From Prevotella sp. (lineage in GTDB: Bacteria > Bacteroidota > Bacteroidia > Bacteroidales > Bacteroidaceae): a DNA stretch of 49,209 bases. The stretch is taken from positions 1 to 49,209 of the forward strand of contig JAILPA010000046.1 in assembly GCA_024690505.1 (NCBI GenBank), given 5' to 3'. Both the position numbers and the translations under genes were made by a program. This document shows, piece after piece, positions 19,305 to 27,712 of this stretch. Position 1 is the stretch's first letter, and the number at the start of each line of letters is the position of its first letter. The notes beneath the pieces were generated by a model. It saw nothing but the letters and a program-made list of their open reading frames with translations. It was not told where the DNA came from and ran no database searches.

Positions 19305-19565
19305 TGTAAGAAAAATTCCAATTTGCAAAAACAGCCGTATAACGAGCATTTTGGAAAAGCACCGCTTTGAGGGTGGAAAAGGACAGCTTTTTGACCCGAA
19401 AAGCGGTGCTTTTCCGCCATCGAAGCGGTGCTTTCCTTTTTGAAAAAATATCGATGTAAAGAAAATTCACCATCCAATGCGGTCTTGCATGGGTCATAAT
19501 CTATCCAAGCCCCATCATCGCCACGACAGATAAAACCACCTGATGAAGGATGAAATCTGAAAAAC
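19305..19565 (+). repeat. Long dispersed repeat, copy 1 (inverted relative to copy 2)
   Basis: The core contains AAAGCACCGCTT (19356-19367) and its perfect inverse AAGCGGTGCTTT (19423-19434), with a second internal copy of the same motif between them. About 125 nt of right flank, ending at the segment GATGAAGGATGAAATCTGAA, is nearly identical to the reverse complement of 27713-27838. No transposase is present, and the small reading frames inside look spurious. It may be a non-autonomous mobile repeat or a REP-like structured element. Confidence 0.75.
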
Positions 19566-19612
19566 GGAAAACGTTTTAGCAGACAGCTTTAATAAAAAAG
19601 AGAGGTGTTTCC

Positions 19613-19643
19613 TTTGTGTTTCGCCCGACTTTTTGTAACTTTG
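19613..19643 (+). promoter_or_regulatory. Promoter of the pectate-lyase-like gene
   Basis: -33 TTTG (19613-19616), a 19-nt spacer, and -7 TAACTTTG (19636-19643), a full Bacteroidetes consensus. The 5-prime leader to the ATG at 19745 is about 95 nt. Confidence 0.8.
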
Positions 19644-19744
19644 CAGCCGAAAAGCCATTTTCCCGATGAAGAAGACAACGGGGAATAGCATATCAGCAAA
19701 GACAGACAACGACTAAAACCAATCAGAAAAAAACTAACAGGGAA

Positions 19745-22700
19745 ATGAAAAGACTATCAAAACTGTTGCTTGGCCTGACACTGTTTGTGGGCATGGCCAA
19801 CGTTGTTGACGCCCAGCAACTGGCCTTCCCCGGCGCTCAGGGATGGGGCCGTTTCGCTACCGGCGGACGCCAGGGTAAAGTTTACCATGTAACGAACCTG
19901 AACGACTCGGGTACGGGCTCGCTGCGCGATGCTGTCAGCCAGCCGAACCGCATCGTCGTCTTCGACGTGTCGGGCGTCATACGCATCAACTCGCGCATCG
20001 TCTTCGCCAAAAACCTCTACGTGGCAGGACAGACGGCACCGGGCGAGGGCATCACCGTCTATGGCGATGGTGTGAGTTTCTCGGGAGCCGATAACATCAT
20101 CTGCCGCTACATGCGCTTCCGCATGGGAGCCGTAGGCTCGAAGGACAAGGATGCTGCTGGCATTGCCAACGGCCAGAACATGATCTTCGACCACTGCTCG
20201 TTCTCGTGGGGACAGGATGAGAACTTCTCCATCAACTGGGACAACAAAGGCACTGCACCGCAGAACATCACGCTGATGAACTCCATCGTAGGCCAGGGGC
20301 TGATGACCCACTCTGCCGGCGGACTGATGCAGGCCGACAACATCACGCTCTACCGCATACTGCTGGTAGACAACTCCACCCGTAACTTCAAGGTGAAGGG
20401 CGTGAACCAGTATGTGAACAACCTGGTGTATAACTGGAAGAACGCTGCCTACAACATGGGCGGCGACTCGCAAGGCACAAGCTATGTGAACATCGAGGGC
20501 AACATGTTTATCAACGGCCCTGCCGTAGGTGGCGATGGTCTGACGGGTGGCAACAGCGACTTCCACTTCTACGGAACTGACAACTGGCAGGACAAGAACC
20601 GCGACGGCATCTACAACCCCACCGAGTTCACCGGCAACGGTGGCGGCGACCGTCAGTCGCAGCCCTACGCCTATCCCGAGCTGGAGAAATGGGCCGCCAA
20701 GGACCTGGTGGAGAAGCTGCTGCCCGAGGTGGGGGCCTCGCTGCCCTACCGCGACCTGGCCGACTGCTACATGGTGGAAGAGGTGCTGAGTTTCGGCAAG
20801 AAGGGCAACCTCATCACCAACGAGAATGAGCTGCCCATCGGTGTGCCTACCACCTGGAGCTGGTTCAAAGGACAGAAGGAGCAGGACACCGACAATGACG
20901 GTATGCCCGACTGGTGGGAAGAGGCCAACGGCACCGACAAGAGCAAGGACGACGCCATGACCATCGGCGCCACGGGCTATGCCAACATTGAGCTTTACAT
21001 CAACAGCCTCACGAAGGCCGACCGACAGTTCTTCCTGCGTGCCCCCATGACTCCCAAGCTCGCCTCGGCTACCACCGCCAGCCTCACGCTGGCATGGTCA
21101 GACTACACCGACAACGAGGAAGGCTTCATCGTTGAGATGAAGAAGGACGGCGCCTTCGCCGAGATAGGCCGCACCAATGCCAACGTCACCACCTTCACCA
21201 TCGACGACGCTTCGCTGAAGCCCGCCACAGCCTACGTGGTACGCCTCTGCGCCTACAAGGGAGAGCAGAAGTCGGACTATACCGCCGAGCTAACCGTGAA
21301 GACGCGCCCCGAGCAGGCCGACATCATTGACGTACAGACCTTCACTGGTAGTGGCGACGGCGAGTGGCTCATCAACCCCCTCGATGATGAGACCATCACC
21401 CTGACCGAGGCTACTCCGAAGACGGCCGTCGTGGTCTATAGCGACGCCAACGTCACCATAGGCGGCACGGGATACATCAGCGGCACGGCATCGATGAACA
21501 AGGCTGGAACAGGCACACTCACCATCAAGAGCGACCAGCAATACGAGGGGGCCACCGTGCTCCACGAGGGAACCTATGAGTTCTCAACGCTGAAGAACGG
21601 CGGCGTTGCCAGCGGACTGGGCATGAGCCAGGAGTTCGCCCAGAACTGGGTGATGGACGGCGGTGTGTACAAGTACACCGGAGCCACTACAGCCACCGAC
21701 CGCTCGGCACGGCTCTATAGCGACACCGAGCTGAACATTGCCGACAAGACGGCTGTGGTAACCATGAACGGAGGCATTGAGGGACAGGGGAACCTGGAAA
21801 TCAACGGCGAGGGAACCGTAGGGGTGAACACCGCCAACTTCTTCCGCTTCGACGGCGACCTGGTGCTGAAGGGTGGCACGCTGAAGCTGAACAGCAAGGA
21901 CGTGTCCGATGCTGGCATCGGCAAGGCATCGAGGCTCGTCATGCAGGGCGGACAGTTCATCACCATAGGCAAGAACGAGGCCAGCGTGACCTACAACTTC
22001 CCCATCGTGGCCCAGCCAGGCACCACCTCTACCGTGGACTTCGACCTGTGGAACACCAACAAGTGCACAGTCACGGGTACGGGCACGCTCATCTGGAACG
22101 TTCACTATCTGCGTGAGTATATCGAGGGCAACTGGGACGGCTTCACCGGACATCTTATCATCAATGGTACGGGCAAGTCGGGCCAGAGCCAGTTTGCCGT
22201 GCGCAACGGCGTAGGTGTGAAGAACGCCACCATAGAGCTGAAGGGCACTGCCTCGCTGAACGGCGCCAAGAACCAGTCGACCTATTACCTTGGCGGACTG
22301 TCGGGCGACGCCTCCACGGCACTGTGGGGCTTCAACGTCAAGGCCAAGGGTGAAGGAACATGGGTAGTAGGTGGTGCCAACACCCATGAGACCTTCCGCG
22401 GAGTCATCAACAACAACGACCAGGCTGGCTCGCATCCCGGTACCACCACCATCGAGAAGGAAGGTACTGGCGACTGGCGACTGACGGGCAACAACGTCTA
22501 CAGCGGCACCACCACCGTGACCAAGGGCCGACTCATCGTCAATGGCACACATTCGGGCACAGGTGCCGTCACCGTACGCACCGGCGCCACACTGGCTGGC
22601 ACAGGAGCACTGGCTGCTGCCACCACCATCAACACTGGCGGCACGCTGCAGGCTGGCGACACGCTCGTCAACGGGCGTGGCCTTACCTTCAACAGCACTT

Positions 22701-23698
22701 TGAAACTGAATGGCACGGCAGCCCTCAACGTGCTGGCCGACCGCACCAAGTCGAACACCATCACACTGAAGGGAGCCACGACCATCAGCTCCACTGCAGT
22801 GCTTAAGATTAACGACGGCCTGATTGACGAGGCACCCTACGACGGCACGGAGTACCAGATATTCAACCTCTCGGGAGGAAGCATCAGCGGCACGTTCCAG
22901 GAGATTCAGCCCGCCACTCCCGGTGATGGCCAGACATGGGACACCTCGAAGCTCTACACCGACGGCATACTGAAGGTGGTGGGAGGAGAAAAGAACCCCG
23001 ACCAGGGACAGAACCCCGACCCACAGCCCGGTGGCGAGACGAAGACCGCCCTCCTGGCTTGGGGCAACATGTATGCCTCCAGCTACGACAACAGCGGTGT
23101 GAACAACATGATGGTGGGAGCCGACAACGACGAGGCACAGGGCTTCCGGCTCGTATGCACCGGCAACCTGACGAAAACCTATTCGTCGGCAGGCACGCCA
23201 AAGCTGAAGATCCCCTACAAGGGAGAGATACTTGAGCGCACAGCCATCAAACTGTCGAACGGTGCGCAGAACACCGTGTTCATGCCCCAGGGAGCCAAGG
23301 CCACAAAGGTGACACTCTTCAGTATCACAGGTACAAACGCATCGAACCGCACCAGCTACTGGAAGGAAGTGGCCGGGCAGCAGTACACCGAGACCACGGC
23401 TACTCTTATAGACCTCGACGCTCCTCGTGACAACCCCAACGCCATCACGTTCACGCTCAACAATGTGCCCGACGAACTGACGTTCACCAACACTGGCGAG
23501 CAACAATGCGTCATCATCTATATCGAGTATCACTTCGACGACGCCTCGGGCATAGAAGCCACCGTGACGGGTACTCCGCTCCGCACCGAGTACTTCACAC
23601 TCTCGGGAGAGCGTGTGGCCACCCCCACCCAGGGGCTCTACCTCATGCGCATCACCACTGCCAATGGCAAGGTGTCGTCACGTAAGGTGGTGTTTTAA
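19745..23698 (+). CDS. Secreted modular pectate-lyase-like protein (PL1 type) with T9SS-like tail
   Basis: This 1317-residue protein probably cleaves pectate or related polysaccharide outside the cell. A signal peptide (residues 1-23, ending VVDAQ) precedes a right-handed beta-helix of polysaccharide lyase family 1 type (about 25-330; AFPGAQGWGRFATGGRQG, then NDSGTGSLRDAV and repeated NxxYNW-type rungs). Next come a calcium-binding DTDNDGMPDWWEE repeat (about 380), a fibronectin type III domain (about 432-522), and two regions of autotransporter-associated beta-strand (PATR) repeats (about 585-620 and 902-972; YSGTTTVTKGRLIVNG). The last 50 residues (YFTLSGERVATPTQGLYLMR) resemble a type IX secretion sorting domain. 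Its 3-prime end overlaps trmO tail-to-tail by 21 nt. G+C content is high. Substrate is inferred from the family. Confidence 0.85.
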   Translation: MKRLSKLLLGLTLFVGMANVVDAQQLAFPGAQGWGRFATGGRQGKVYHVTNLNDSGTGSLRDAVSQPNRIVVFDVSGVIRINSRIVFAKNLYVAGQTAPGEGITVYGDGVSFSGADNIICRYMRFRMGAVGSKDKDAAGIANGQNMIFDHCSFSWGQDENFSINWDNKGTAPQNITLMNSIVGQGLMTHSAGGLMQADNITLYRILLVDNSTRNFKVKGVNQYVNNLVYNWKNAAYNMGGDSQGTSYVNIEGNMFINGPAVGGDGLTGGNSDFHFYGTDNWQDKNRDGIYNPTEFTGNGGGDRQSQPYAYPELEKWAAKDLVEKLLPEVGASLPYRDLADCYMVEEVLSFGKKGNLITNENELPIGVPTTWSWFKGQKEQDTDNDGMPDWWEEANGTDKSKDDAMTIGATGYANIELYINSLTKADRQFFLRAPMTPKLASATTASLTLAWSDYTDNEEGFIVEMKKDGAFAEIGRTNANVTTFTIDDASLKPATAYVVRLCAYKGEQKSDYTAELTVKTRPEQADIIDVQTFTGSGDGEWLINPLDDETITLTEATPKTAVVVYSDANVTIGGTGYISGTASMNKAGTGTLTIKSDQQYEGATVLHEGTYEFSTLKNGGVASGLGMSQEFAQNWVMDGGVYKYTGATTATDRSARLYSDTELNIADKTAVVTMNGGIEGQGNLEINGEGTVGVNTANFFRFDGDLVLKGGTLKLNSKDVSDAGIGKASRLVMQGGQFITIGKNEASVTYNFPIVAQPGTTSTVDFDLWNTNKCTVTGTGTLIWNVHYLREYIEGNWDGFTGHLIINGTGKSGQSQFAVRNGVGVKNATIELKGTASLNGAKNQSTYYLGGLSGDASTALWGFNVKAKGEGTWVVGGANTHETFRGVINNNDQAGSHPGTTTIEKEGTGDWRLTGNNVYSGTTTVTKGRLIVNGTHSGTGAVTVRTGATLAGTGALAAATTINTGGTLQAGDTLVNGRGLTFNSTLKLNGTAALNVLADRTKSNTITLKGATTISSTAVLKINDGLIDEAPYDGTEYQIFNLSGGSISGTFQEIQPATPGDGQTWDTSKLYTDGILKVVGGEKNPDQGQNPDPQPGGETKTALLAWGNMYASSYDNSGVNNMMVGADNDEAQGFRLVCTGNLTKTYSSAGTPKLKIPYKGEILERTAIKLSNGAQNTVFMPQGAKATKVTLFSITGTNASNRTSYWKEVAGQQYTETTATLIDLDAPRDNPNAITFTLNNVPDELTFTNTGEQQCVIIYIEYHFDDASGIEATVTGTPLRTEYFTLSGERVATPTQGLYLMRITTANGKVSSRKVVF

Positions 23699-24436
23699 CG
23701 GAATGATGTCGGTAACGGTAAGCACACCGTCCGACACGCGGAAGCGCACGTCGCAGCCATCGTACATGATGCCATAGACACGGTCTGGGTCGTTGTGATA
23801 GCGTGGACGAGGGTCTTGCTCCAACACCTGCCGCAGCCCTGCAAGCGCCTGTTCATCGGTGCTATAGCGCGACGACAGCTCCGTCGACAGCTTAACAGTC
23901 AGCAACTGCCATCCCTGCTCGTCAACAAAACCGCAGCGAGCATCGGGATGGCAGTCTGTGTATGCCACGTAGGGCTTGACATCGTAAACCGGCGTGCCGT
24001 CCATCAAGTCAGCACCCAACACATGGATCACCATGCCTTGTGACGGCGTCGCCTCCACTTTATTCATACGCACGCACGAGAGTCCCAGCCCGTTAGGACG
24101 GAAGGGGGAGCGCGACGCAAAGACCCCCACCCTGCTGTTGCCTCCAAGACGTGGCGGGCGCACGGTGAGCGACTCGGTTTGCATCGACTCGTTCTCAGGA
24201 GAATCCACTGCACGACAGTTCGACAAAGAAGAGCCCCCAGTATGACGGTTAGCCGAGAAGCCCCATACAAGCCACAAATGCGAAAAGCCCTCCAGTCCTC
24301 TCACTGCTTCAGGCTGGCGGAAACGGGGCTCGAAGACTATGGTGCCTGGCAGGTCGGGAGCCAAACCACTCTGCCGAGGCAGGCCAAACTTCGTAGTCAT
24401 CGGCCCGTGGTAATATGCTATTGGTTCTATGTTCAT
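23678..24436 (-). CDS. trmO: tRNA (N6-threonylcarbamoyladenosine(37)-N6)-methyltransferase
   Basis: TrmO uses S-adenosylmethionine to methylate t6A37 in tRNA(Thr), tuning decoding. The 252-residue protein has the TsaA/TrmO beta-barrel with GLPRQSGLAPDLPGTIVFEP, GLEGFSHLWLVWGF, the family hallmark SRSPFRPNGLGLS, and DLMDGTPVYDVKPYVAYTD, followed by the C-terminal domain ending near RYHNDPDRVYGIMYDG. Length and motifs are typical. The stop codon lies inside the 3-prime end of the oppositely oriented pectate-lyase gene. A -7 box (24442-24449) lies only 5 nt before the ATG, which would give a leaderless or nearly leaderless mRNA. Confidence 0.92.
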   Translation of the reverse strand: MNIEPIAYYHGPMTTKFGLPRQSGLAPDLPGTIVFEPRFRQPEAVRGLEGFSHLWLVWGFSANRHTGGSSLSNCRAVDSPENESMQTESLTVRPPRLGGNSRVGVFASRSPFRPNGLGLSCVRMNKVEATPSQGMVIHVLGADLMDGTPVYDVKPYVAYTDCHPDARCGFVDEQGWQLLTVKLSTELSSRYSTDEQALAGLRQVLEQDPRPRYHNDPDRVYGIMYDGCDVRFRVSDGVLTVTDIIPLKHHLT

Positions 24437-24441
24437 GGTGG

Positions 24442-24449
24442 CAAAAGTA
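24442..24449 (-). promoter_or_regulatory. -7 box immediately upstream of trmO
   Basis: TACTTTTG on the minus strand fits TAnnTTTG. With the usual distance to the start site, transcription would begin at or next to the ATG at 24436. No -33 box is clear, so confidence is moderate. Confidence 0.4.
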
Positions 24450-24568
24450 CGGAAAAGTTAGGAATTAGGAACGGCCCACAAAGAGATTTTACACGGGCTG
24501 CATAGTTAAAAATACTTAAACGCAAAACGATTCCTCGTATTAGCTTACTCCCAACCCTTATCTTTTTG

Positions 24569-24576
24569 TATCTTTG
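24569..24576 (+). promoter_or_regulatory. -7 box of the sensor kinase gene
   Basis: TATCTTTG matches the Bacteroidetes -7 consensus and lies 75 nt before the ATG at 24652. Confidence 0.6.
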
Positions 24577-24651
24577 CAAACTGAAATCAACTAGACCTAA
24601 ATCATACAAGGCCTAAGACAAGATTTAATAATACACGACCTTAAATAAACG

Positions 24652-26436
24652 ATGAAATTACTACGCCATATCGCCTTATGCCTGATGTCACTGTCACTGG
24701 CACTGACACCACTTTGTGCTCTTGCTGCCGACAAGCCATCCTATGCCGATGACCCCCTCTACAAACGCCTGTACGAACAGATGCTCCGCTCGTTCAATGC
24801 CGCCGACAGCGCAGCTTTTTTCTCGGCCGTGAACAATCTGGAGGAGTATCTTCTGAAACAAGACGACCTGCACGCCTACTACACCCAGCGCTGCAACGAG
24901 ATAGTGTTCCTGATGAACCGTCAGGACATCTTCGAGGCCTACAAGAAAGGCCGTGAGCTGTCAGACGAGCTGCGCGAGAAGAAACTCGACAATGAGATGT
25001 ATATGGCCTACAACATACTGGGCCACATCTACCGCTTCTGCGGCAACAAGGAGGGAGCCCGCAGGTGCTTCCACGAAGTGCTGGAGCGCATGGAGAAAGC
25101 CGGCTACCGCGAGAGTATGCCACCCATCTACATGAATCTGGTGAGCCTTGAGATTGACGACAATCCCTCGGAAGCCCTGCGCCTGCTCGATGAAGGGCTG
25201 GCAATAGCCCGAGAGGTTTCGCCCGAAAGAGTGTTCGACATCGAGACCCGACGCACCACTGCCTACTACAGCCTCAACGACACGGCACAATTCCTGAAAG
25301 GCTACGACGAGTACAAGAAGGGAGTAGCCGAAGGGAAGACCTCCGTCCACGGGCGCAGCATGGAGGTTTACCATCTTGCCATTCTGGGAAAGACCGACGA
25401 AGCCGTAGCACTGGCGAAAGCAGAGCTGGGGGCAGAAGGAGTGGGAACCATCGCCCACATCTATAGCAATGCAGGCAGATGGCAAGAGGCCTACGAAGCG
25501 CAGCGCCAGCAGATGCTGACAAGCGACTCCTTGAACGCCATCCTCCTCACGAACAGCATGAGGGGTATCAGCGACGAGCTGCGGCTTTACGATGCAGAAC
25601 GACAGATAGCCCACAACCGCCTCATCACCCTCGCCATTTGCACGGGGCTGCTCATCCTTCTCGTCGTGGCACTCGTCTACATCGTCATCAGCCGCCGCCG
25701 ACACATACAGCAGCTGAAGCGCTCCTATCAGGACACCCTCCAGTCGGACTATCTGAAGTCCGCCTTCATACAGAACGTCAGCCACGAAGTACGCACACCA
25801 CTGAACATCATCACCGGCTTCGCACAAGTTATTGCCAGCCCCGACATACAGGTGAGTCGCAGCGAACAGCAGCAGATGGCTCAGAACATGCAAAAGAACG
25901 CCAACATCATCACCGCACTCATCGATGAGATGCTGGAGCTGTCCCACAACGAAGCCACCTCATCAGTGGTCAAGGACGACAATGTCAGCGTGAACAGCCT
26001 CCTGCGGTCGCTCGTCAGCGACTTCACCAGCCAGCTGAACGCCAACACCACGATGCAGCTCGAGACCACCCTGGCCGACGACTTCACCATGAAGACAAAC
26101 GAGAAGATGCTCAACCGAATCATCGGAACGCTGCTGAGCAACGCAGCGAAGAACACCGAGACAGGAAGCATCACCCTGAAAGCCGAAGCCTTAGAGAGGC
26201 AGCTCATACTCACCGTAGAAGACACAGGTTGCGGCATACCCGCCAACGAGGCAGAGCACATCTTCGAGCGCTTCGTTAAACTCGACAGCTTCAAGGTAGG
26301 CATCGGACTGGGACTGTCCCTCTGCCGCGTCCTCACGCAGAGACTCGGAGGCAGCGTGGCCCTCGACACCACCTACACCAACGGTGCACGATTCATCGTA
26401 AACCTCCCCATCGAATATGGGAGTTCAGAAGATTAG
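24652..26436 (+). CDS. Membrane sensor histidine kinase with periplasmic TPR-like domain
   Basis: This 594-residue protein has a signal peptide (1-26, ending CALAAD), a periplasmic helical region with TPR-like repeats (about 30-320; EAYKKGRELSDELREKKLDN, NKEGARRCFHEVLERM), one membrane segment (about 323-345) and a cytoplasmic kinase. The HisKA box is FIQNVSHEVRTPLN with the phospho-acceptor His378. The ATPase domain has LLSNAAKNT (N box), DTGCGIP (G1), FERF and GIGLGLSLC (G2). All catalytic boxes look intact. No receiver or DNA-binding domain is attached and no response regulator gene lies nearby, so its partner must be elsewhere. The stop codon lies inside a dyad repeat. The signal sensed is unknown. 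Confidence 0.9.
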   Translation: MKLLRHIALCLMSLSLALTPLCALAADKPSYADDPLYKRLYEQMLRSFNAADSAAFFSAVNNLEEYLLKQDDLHAYYTQRCNEIVFLMNRQDIFEAYKKGRELSDELREKKLDNEMYMAYNILGHIYRFCGNKEGARRCFHEVLERMEKAGYRESMPPIYMNLVSLEIDDNPSEALRLLDEGLAIAREVSPERVFDIETRRTTAYYSLNDTAQFLKGYDEYKKGVAEGKTSVHGRSMEVYHLAILGKTDEAVALAKAELGAEGVGTIAHIYSNAGRWQEAYEAQRQQMLTSDSLNAILLTNSMRGISDELRLYDAERQIAHNRLITLAICTGLLILLVVALVYIVISRRRHIQQLKRSYQDTLQSDYLKSAFIQNVSHEVRTPLNIITGFAQVIASPDIQVSRSEQQQMAQNMQKNANIITALIDEMLELSHNEATSSVVKDDNVSVNSLLRSLVSDFTSQLNANTTMQLETTLADDFTMKTNEKMLNRIIGTLLSNAAKNTETGSITLKAEALERQLILTVEDTGCGIPANEAEHIFERFVKLDSFKVGIGLGLSLCRVLTQRLGGSVALDTTYTNGARFIVNLPIEYGSSED

Positions 26437-26512
26437 TCGTTTGGACGTTTAGGAAAGTAGCTCCCCCAAACAACCAAACGACTAACCCCAAACAACCAAA
26501 CGACTAACCTCC
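26433..26512 (+). repeat. Dyad repeat copy A, overlapping the kinase stop codon
   Basis: A perfect 12-bp inverted repeat, TTAGTCGTTTGG ... CCAAACGACTAA, surrounds the core CGTTTAGGAAAGTA and CTCCCCCAAA, and a second right arm follows. The TAG stop of the kinase gene is part of the left arm. The same core recurs at 27666-27690 and 31120-31144. It could act as an mRNA 3-prime-end hairpin. Confidence 0.75.
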
Positions 26513-26537
26513 AAAACAACCTACACTAATAACACAA

Positions 26538-27281
26538 ATGAAAACAGCAACGACAAGACTACTGACCGTCTGCCTCGCACTGACGGCAGCCATGCAGCTA
26601 CATGCAGCGCAGAAGAGCGACACATTCCAGACACCTGGCGGCAAGACCGTTGTCATCAACCACATCAAGCACGCCAGCATACACATCGAGTATGACGGCA
26701 AGCACATCTACGTAGACCCCGTGGGAAACACCGTGGCGCCAGCCACCGACTACACCCTCATGCCCAAGGCATCCATCATCCTCATCACCCACGAGCACAT
26801 GGATCACTACGACCAGCTCACACTGCCCAAACTGTGGACACCCGCCACCGCCGTCTACACCAACCTCGCCGTCAACAGCAAGGTGCACCGCGGCATCGCT
26901 CTCAGCAATGGTGACAGCATCACCTACTCTAGCGACATACAAGTGTGGGCAGTGCCAGCCTACAACACCACGCCTGGGCGAGAGCAGTTCCACCCCAAAG
27001 GGCGCGACAACGGCTACGTGCTCCAGCTCGACGGACTGCGCATCTACATTGCGGGCGACACAGAGGACATACCCGAGATGGCACAGGTGAAGGACATCGA
27101 CATCGCCTTCCTGCCCTGCAACCAGCCCTACACCATGACCATCGACCAGCTCATCAAAGCAGCCAACACCATCAAACCCAAGGTGCTCTTCCCCTACCAC
27201 TACAGCGAGACGCCCGTAGGCCAGCTACGCCTCAGAATGGCAGGCAGCGGCATCGATGTTAGAATAAGAGACTATAAATAA
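26538..27281 (+). CDS. Secreted metallo-beta-lactamase-fold hydrolase (UlaG-like)
   Basis: The 247-residue protein has a signal peptide (1-23, ending MQLHA) and a metallo-beta-lactamase fold: the metal motif THEHMDHYD (residues about 88-96), GDTED (about 175) as the bridging Asp, and PYHYSET (about 221) as the last His. The order and spacing fit the UlaG/RomA-like subgroup of phosphodiesterase or lactonase-type hydrolases, not true beta-lactamases. It starts 101 nt after the kinase gene, separated from it by dyad repeat A. The protein probably acts in the periplasm. Its substrate cannot be told from the sequence. Confidence 0.87.
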   Translation: MKTATTRLLTVCLALTAAMQLHAAQKSDTFQTPGGKTVVINHIKHASIHIEYDGKHIYVDPVGNTVAPATDYTLMPKASIILITHEHMDHYDQLTLPKLWTPATAVYTNLAVNSKVHRGIALSNGDSITYSSDIQVWAVPAYNTTPGREQFHPKGRDNGYVLQLDGLRIYIAGDTEDIPEMAQVKDIDIAFLPCNQPYTMTIDQLIKAANTIKPKVLFPYHYSETPVGQLRLRMAGSGIDVRIRDYK

Positions 27282-27294
27282 TTTAACGCAACGA

Positions 27295-27635
27295 AATATC
27301 ATTATCATTGGAGCAACTTCAGGCAACACCCCGACAACACTTTCACTTCTGCGGCTGACATCACTAAACAAGAAGAAATCGAGCAGGCTATCCACACACT
27401 TTATGCAAAGCTGAAACACATTGACCTCGCCATCGTATGCTCTGGTACGGGTGACCTCAACACATCACTTGACTATGCTTTGGAATGTCCTGCGATTGAT
27501 ACTAATGTAAGAGGATGGACAATTGTTATTGACACGCTTTACAACATCTTCGAGCAACAAGGCCACGGTCACCTCGTCGCCATCACCTCGACTGGCTCAC
27601 TATTACTTTGGGCGCACAGAAACTGCATTATATGA
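27295..27635 (+). pseudogene. Remnant of a short-chain dehydrogenase/reductase gene
   Basis: The frame at 27295 reads NIIIIGATSG, the Rossmann start of short-chain dehydrogenases. After a deletion of about 40 codons and a frame change, the frame at 27333 reads DNTFTSAADITKQEEIEQAI, then LDLAIVCSG-like text (HIDLAIVCSGTGDL), TNVRGWTIVIDTLYN and GHLVAITSTGSL, matching the D-[IV]-T, NxGxG-like, NVxGxT and ISSxAG positions of the family in order. It then runs into a stop at 27633. There is no start codon, and the catalytic YxxxK and the C-terminal half are absent. It lies 13 nt after the metallo-hydrolase gene, so it may once have been its operon partner. Confidence 0.75.
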
Positions 27636-27644
27636 GTTTGGCTG

Positions 27645-27712
27645 TTTGGGGGGTAGTTGTTTGGTCGTTTAGGAAAGTAACTCCCCCAAAATACTACCCC
27701 CCAACAACTAAT
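27645..27712 (+). repeat. Dyad repeat copy B
   Basis: Shares the core CGTTTAGGAAAGTA followed by CTCCCCCAAA (27666-27690) with copies A and C. Here the outer perfect inverted arms are TTGGGGGGTAGT and ACTACCCCCCAA. It directly abuts copy 2 of the long dispersed repeat. Confidence 0.75.

Noticed and set aside
19213..19709. Small frames in the repeat region upstream of the lyase gene
   Set aside because: They follow the repeated DNA (similar text appears in frames at 42.2 kb) and have no start context or conserved protein pattern, so they are artefacts of the repeat.
21584..23533. Antisense open frame of 649 codons inside the pectate-lyase gene
   Set aside because: It is an open frame produced by the high G+C codon pattern of the lyase gene. 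Its protein has no recognisable motif, while the sense strand has a signal peptide, domains and a promoter.
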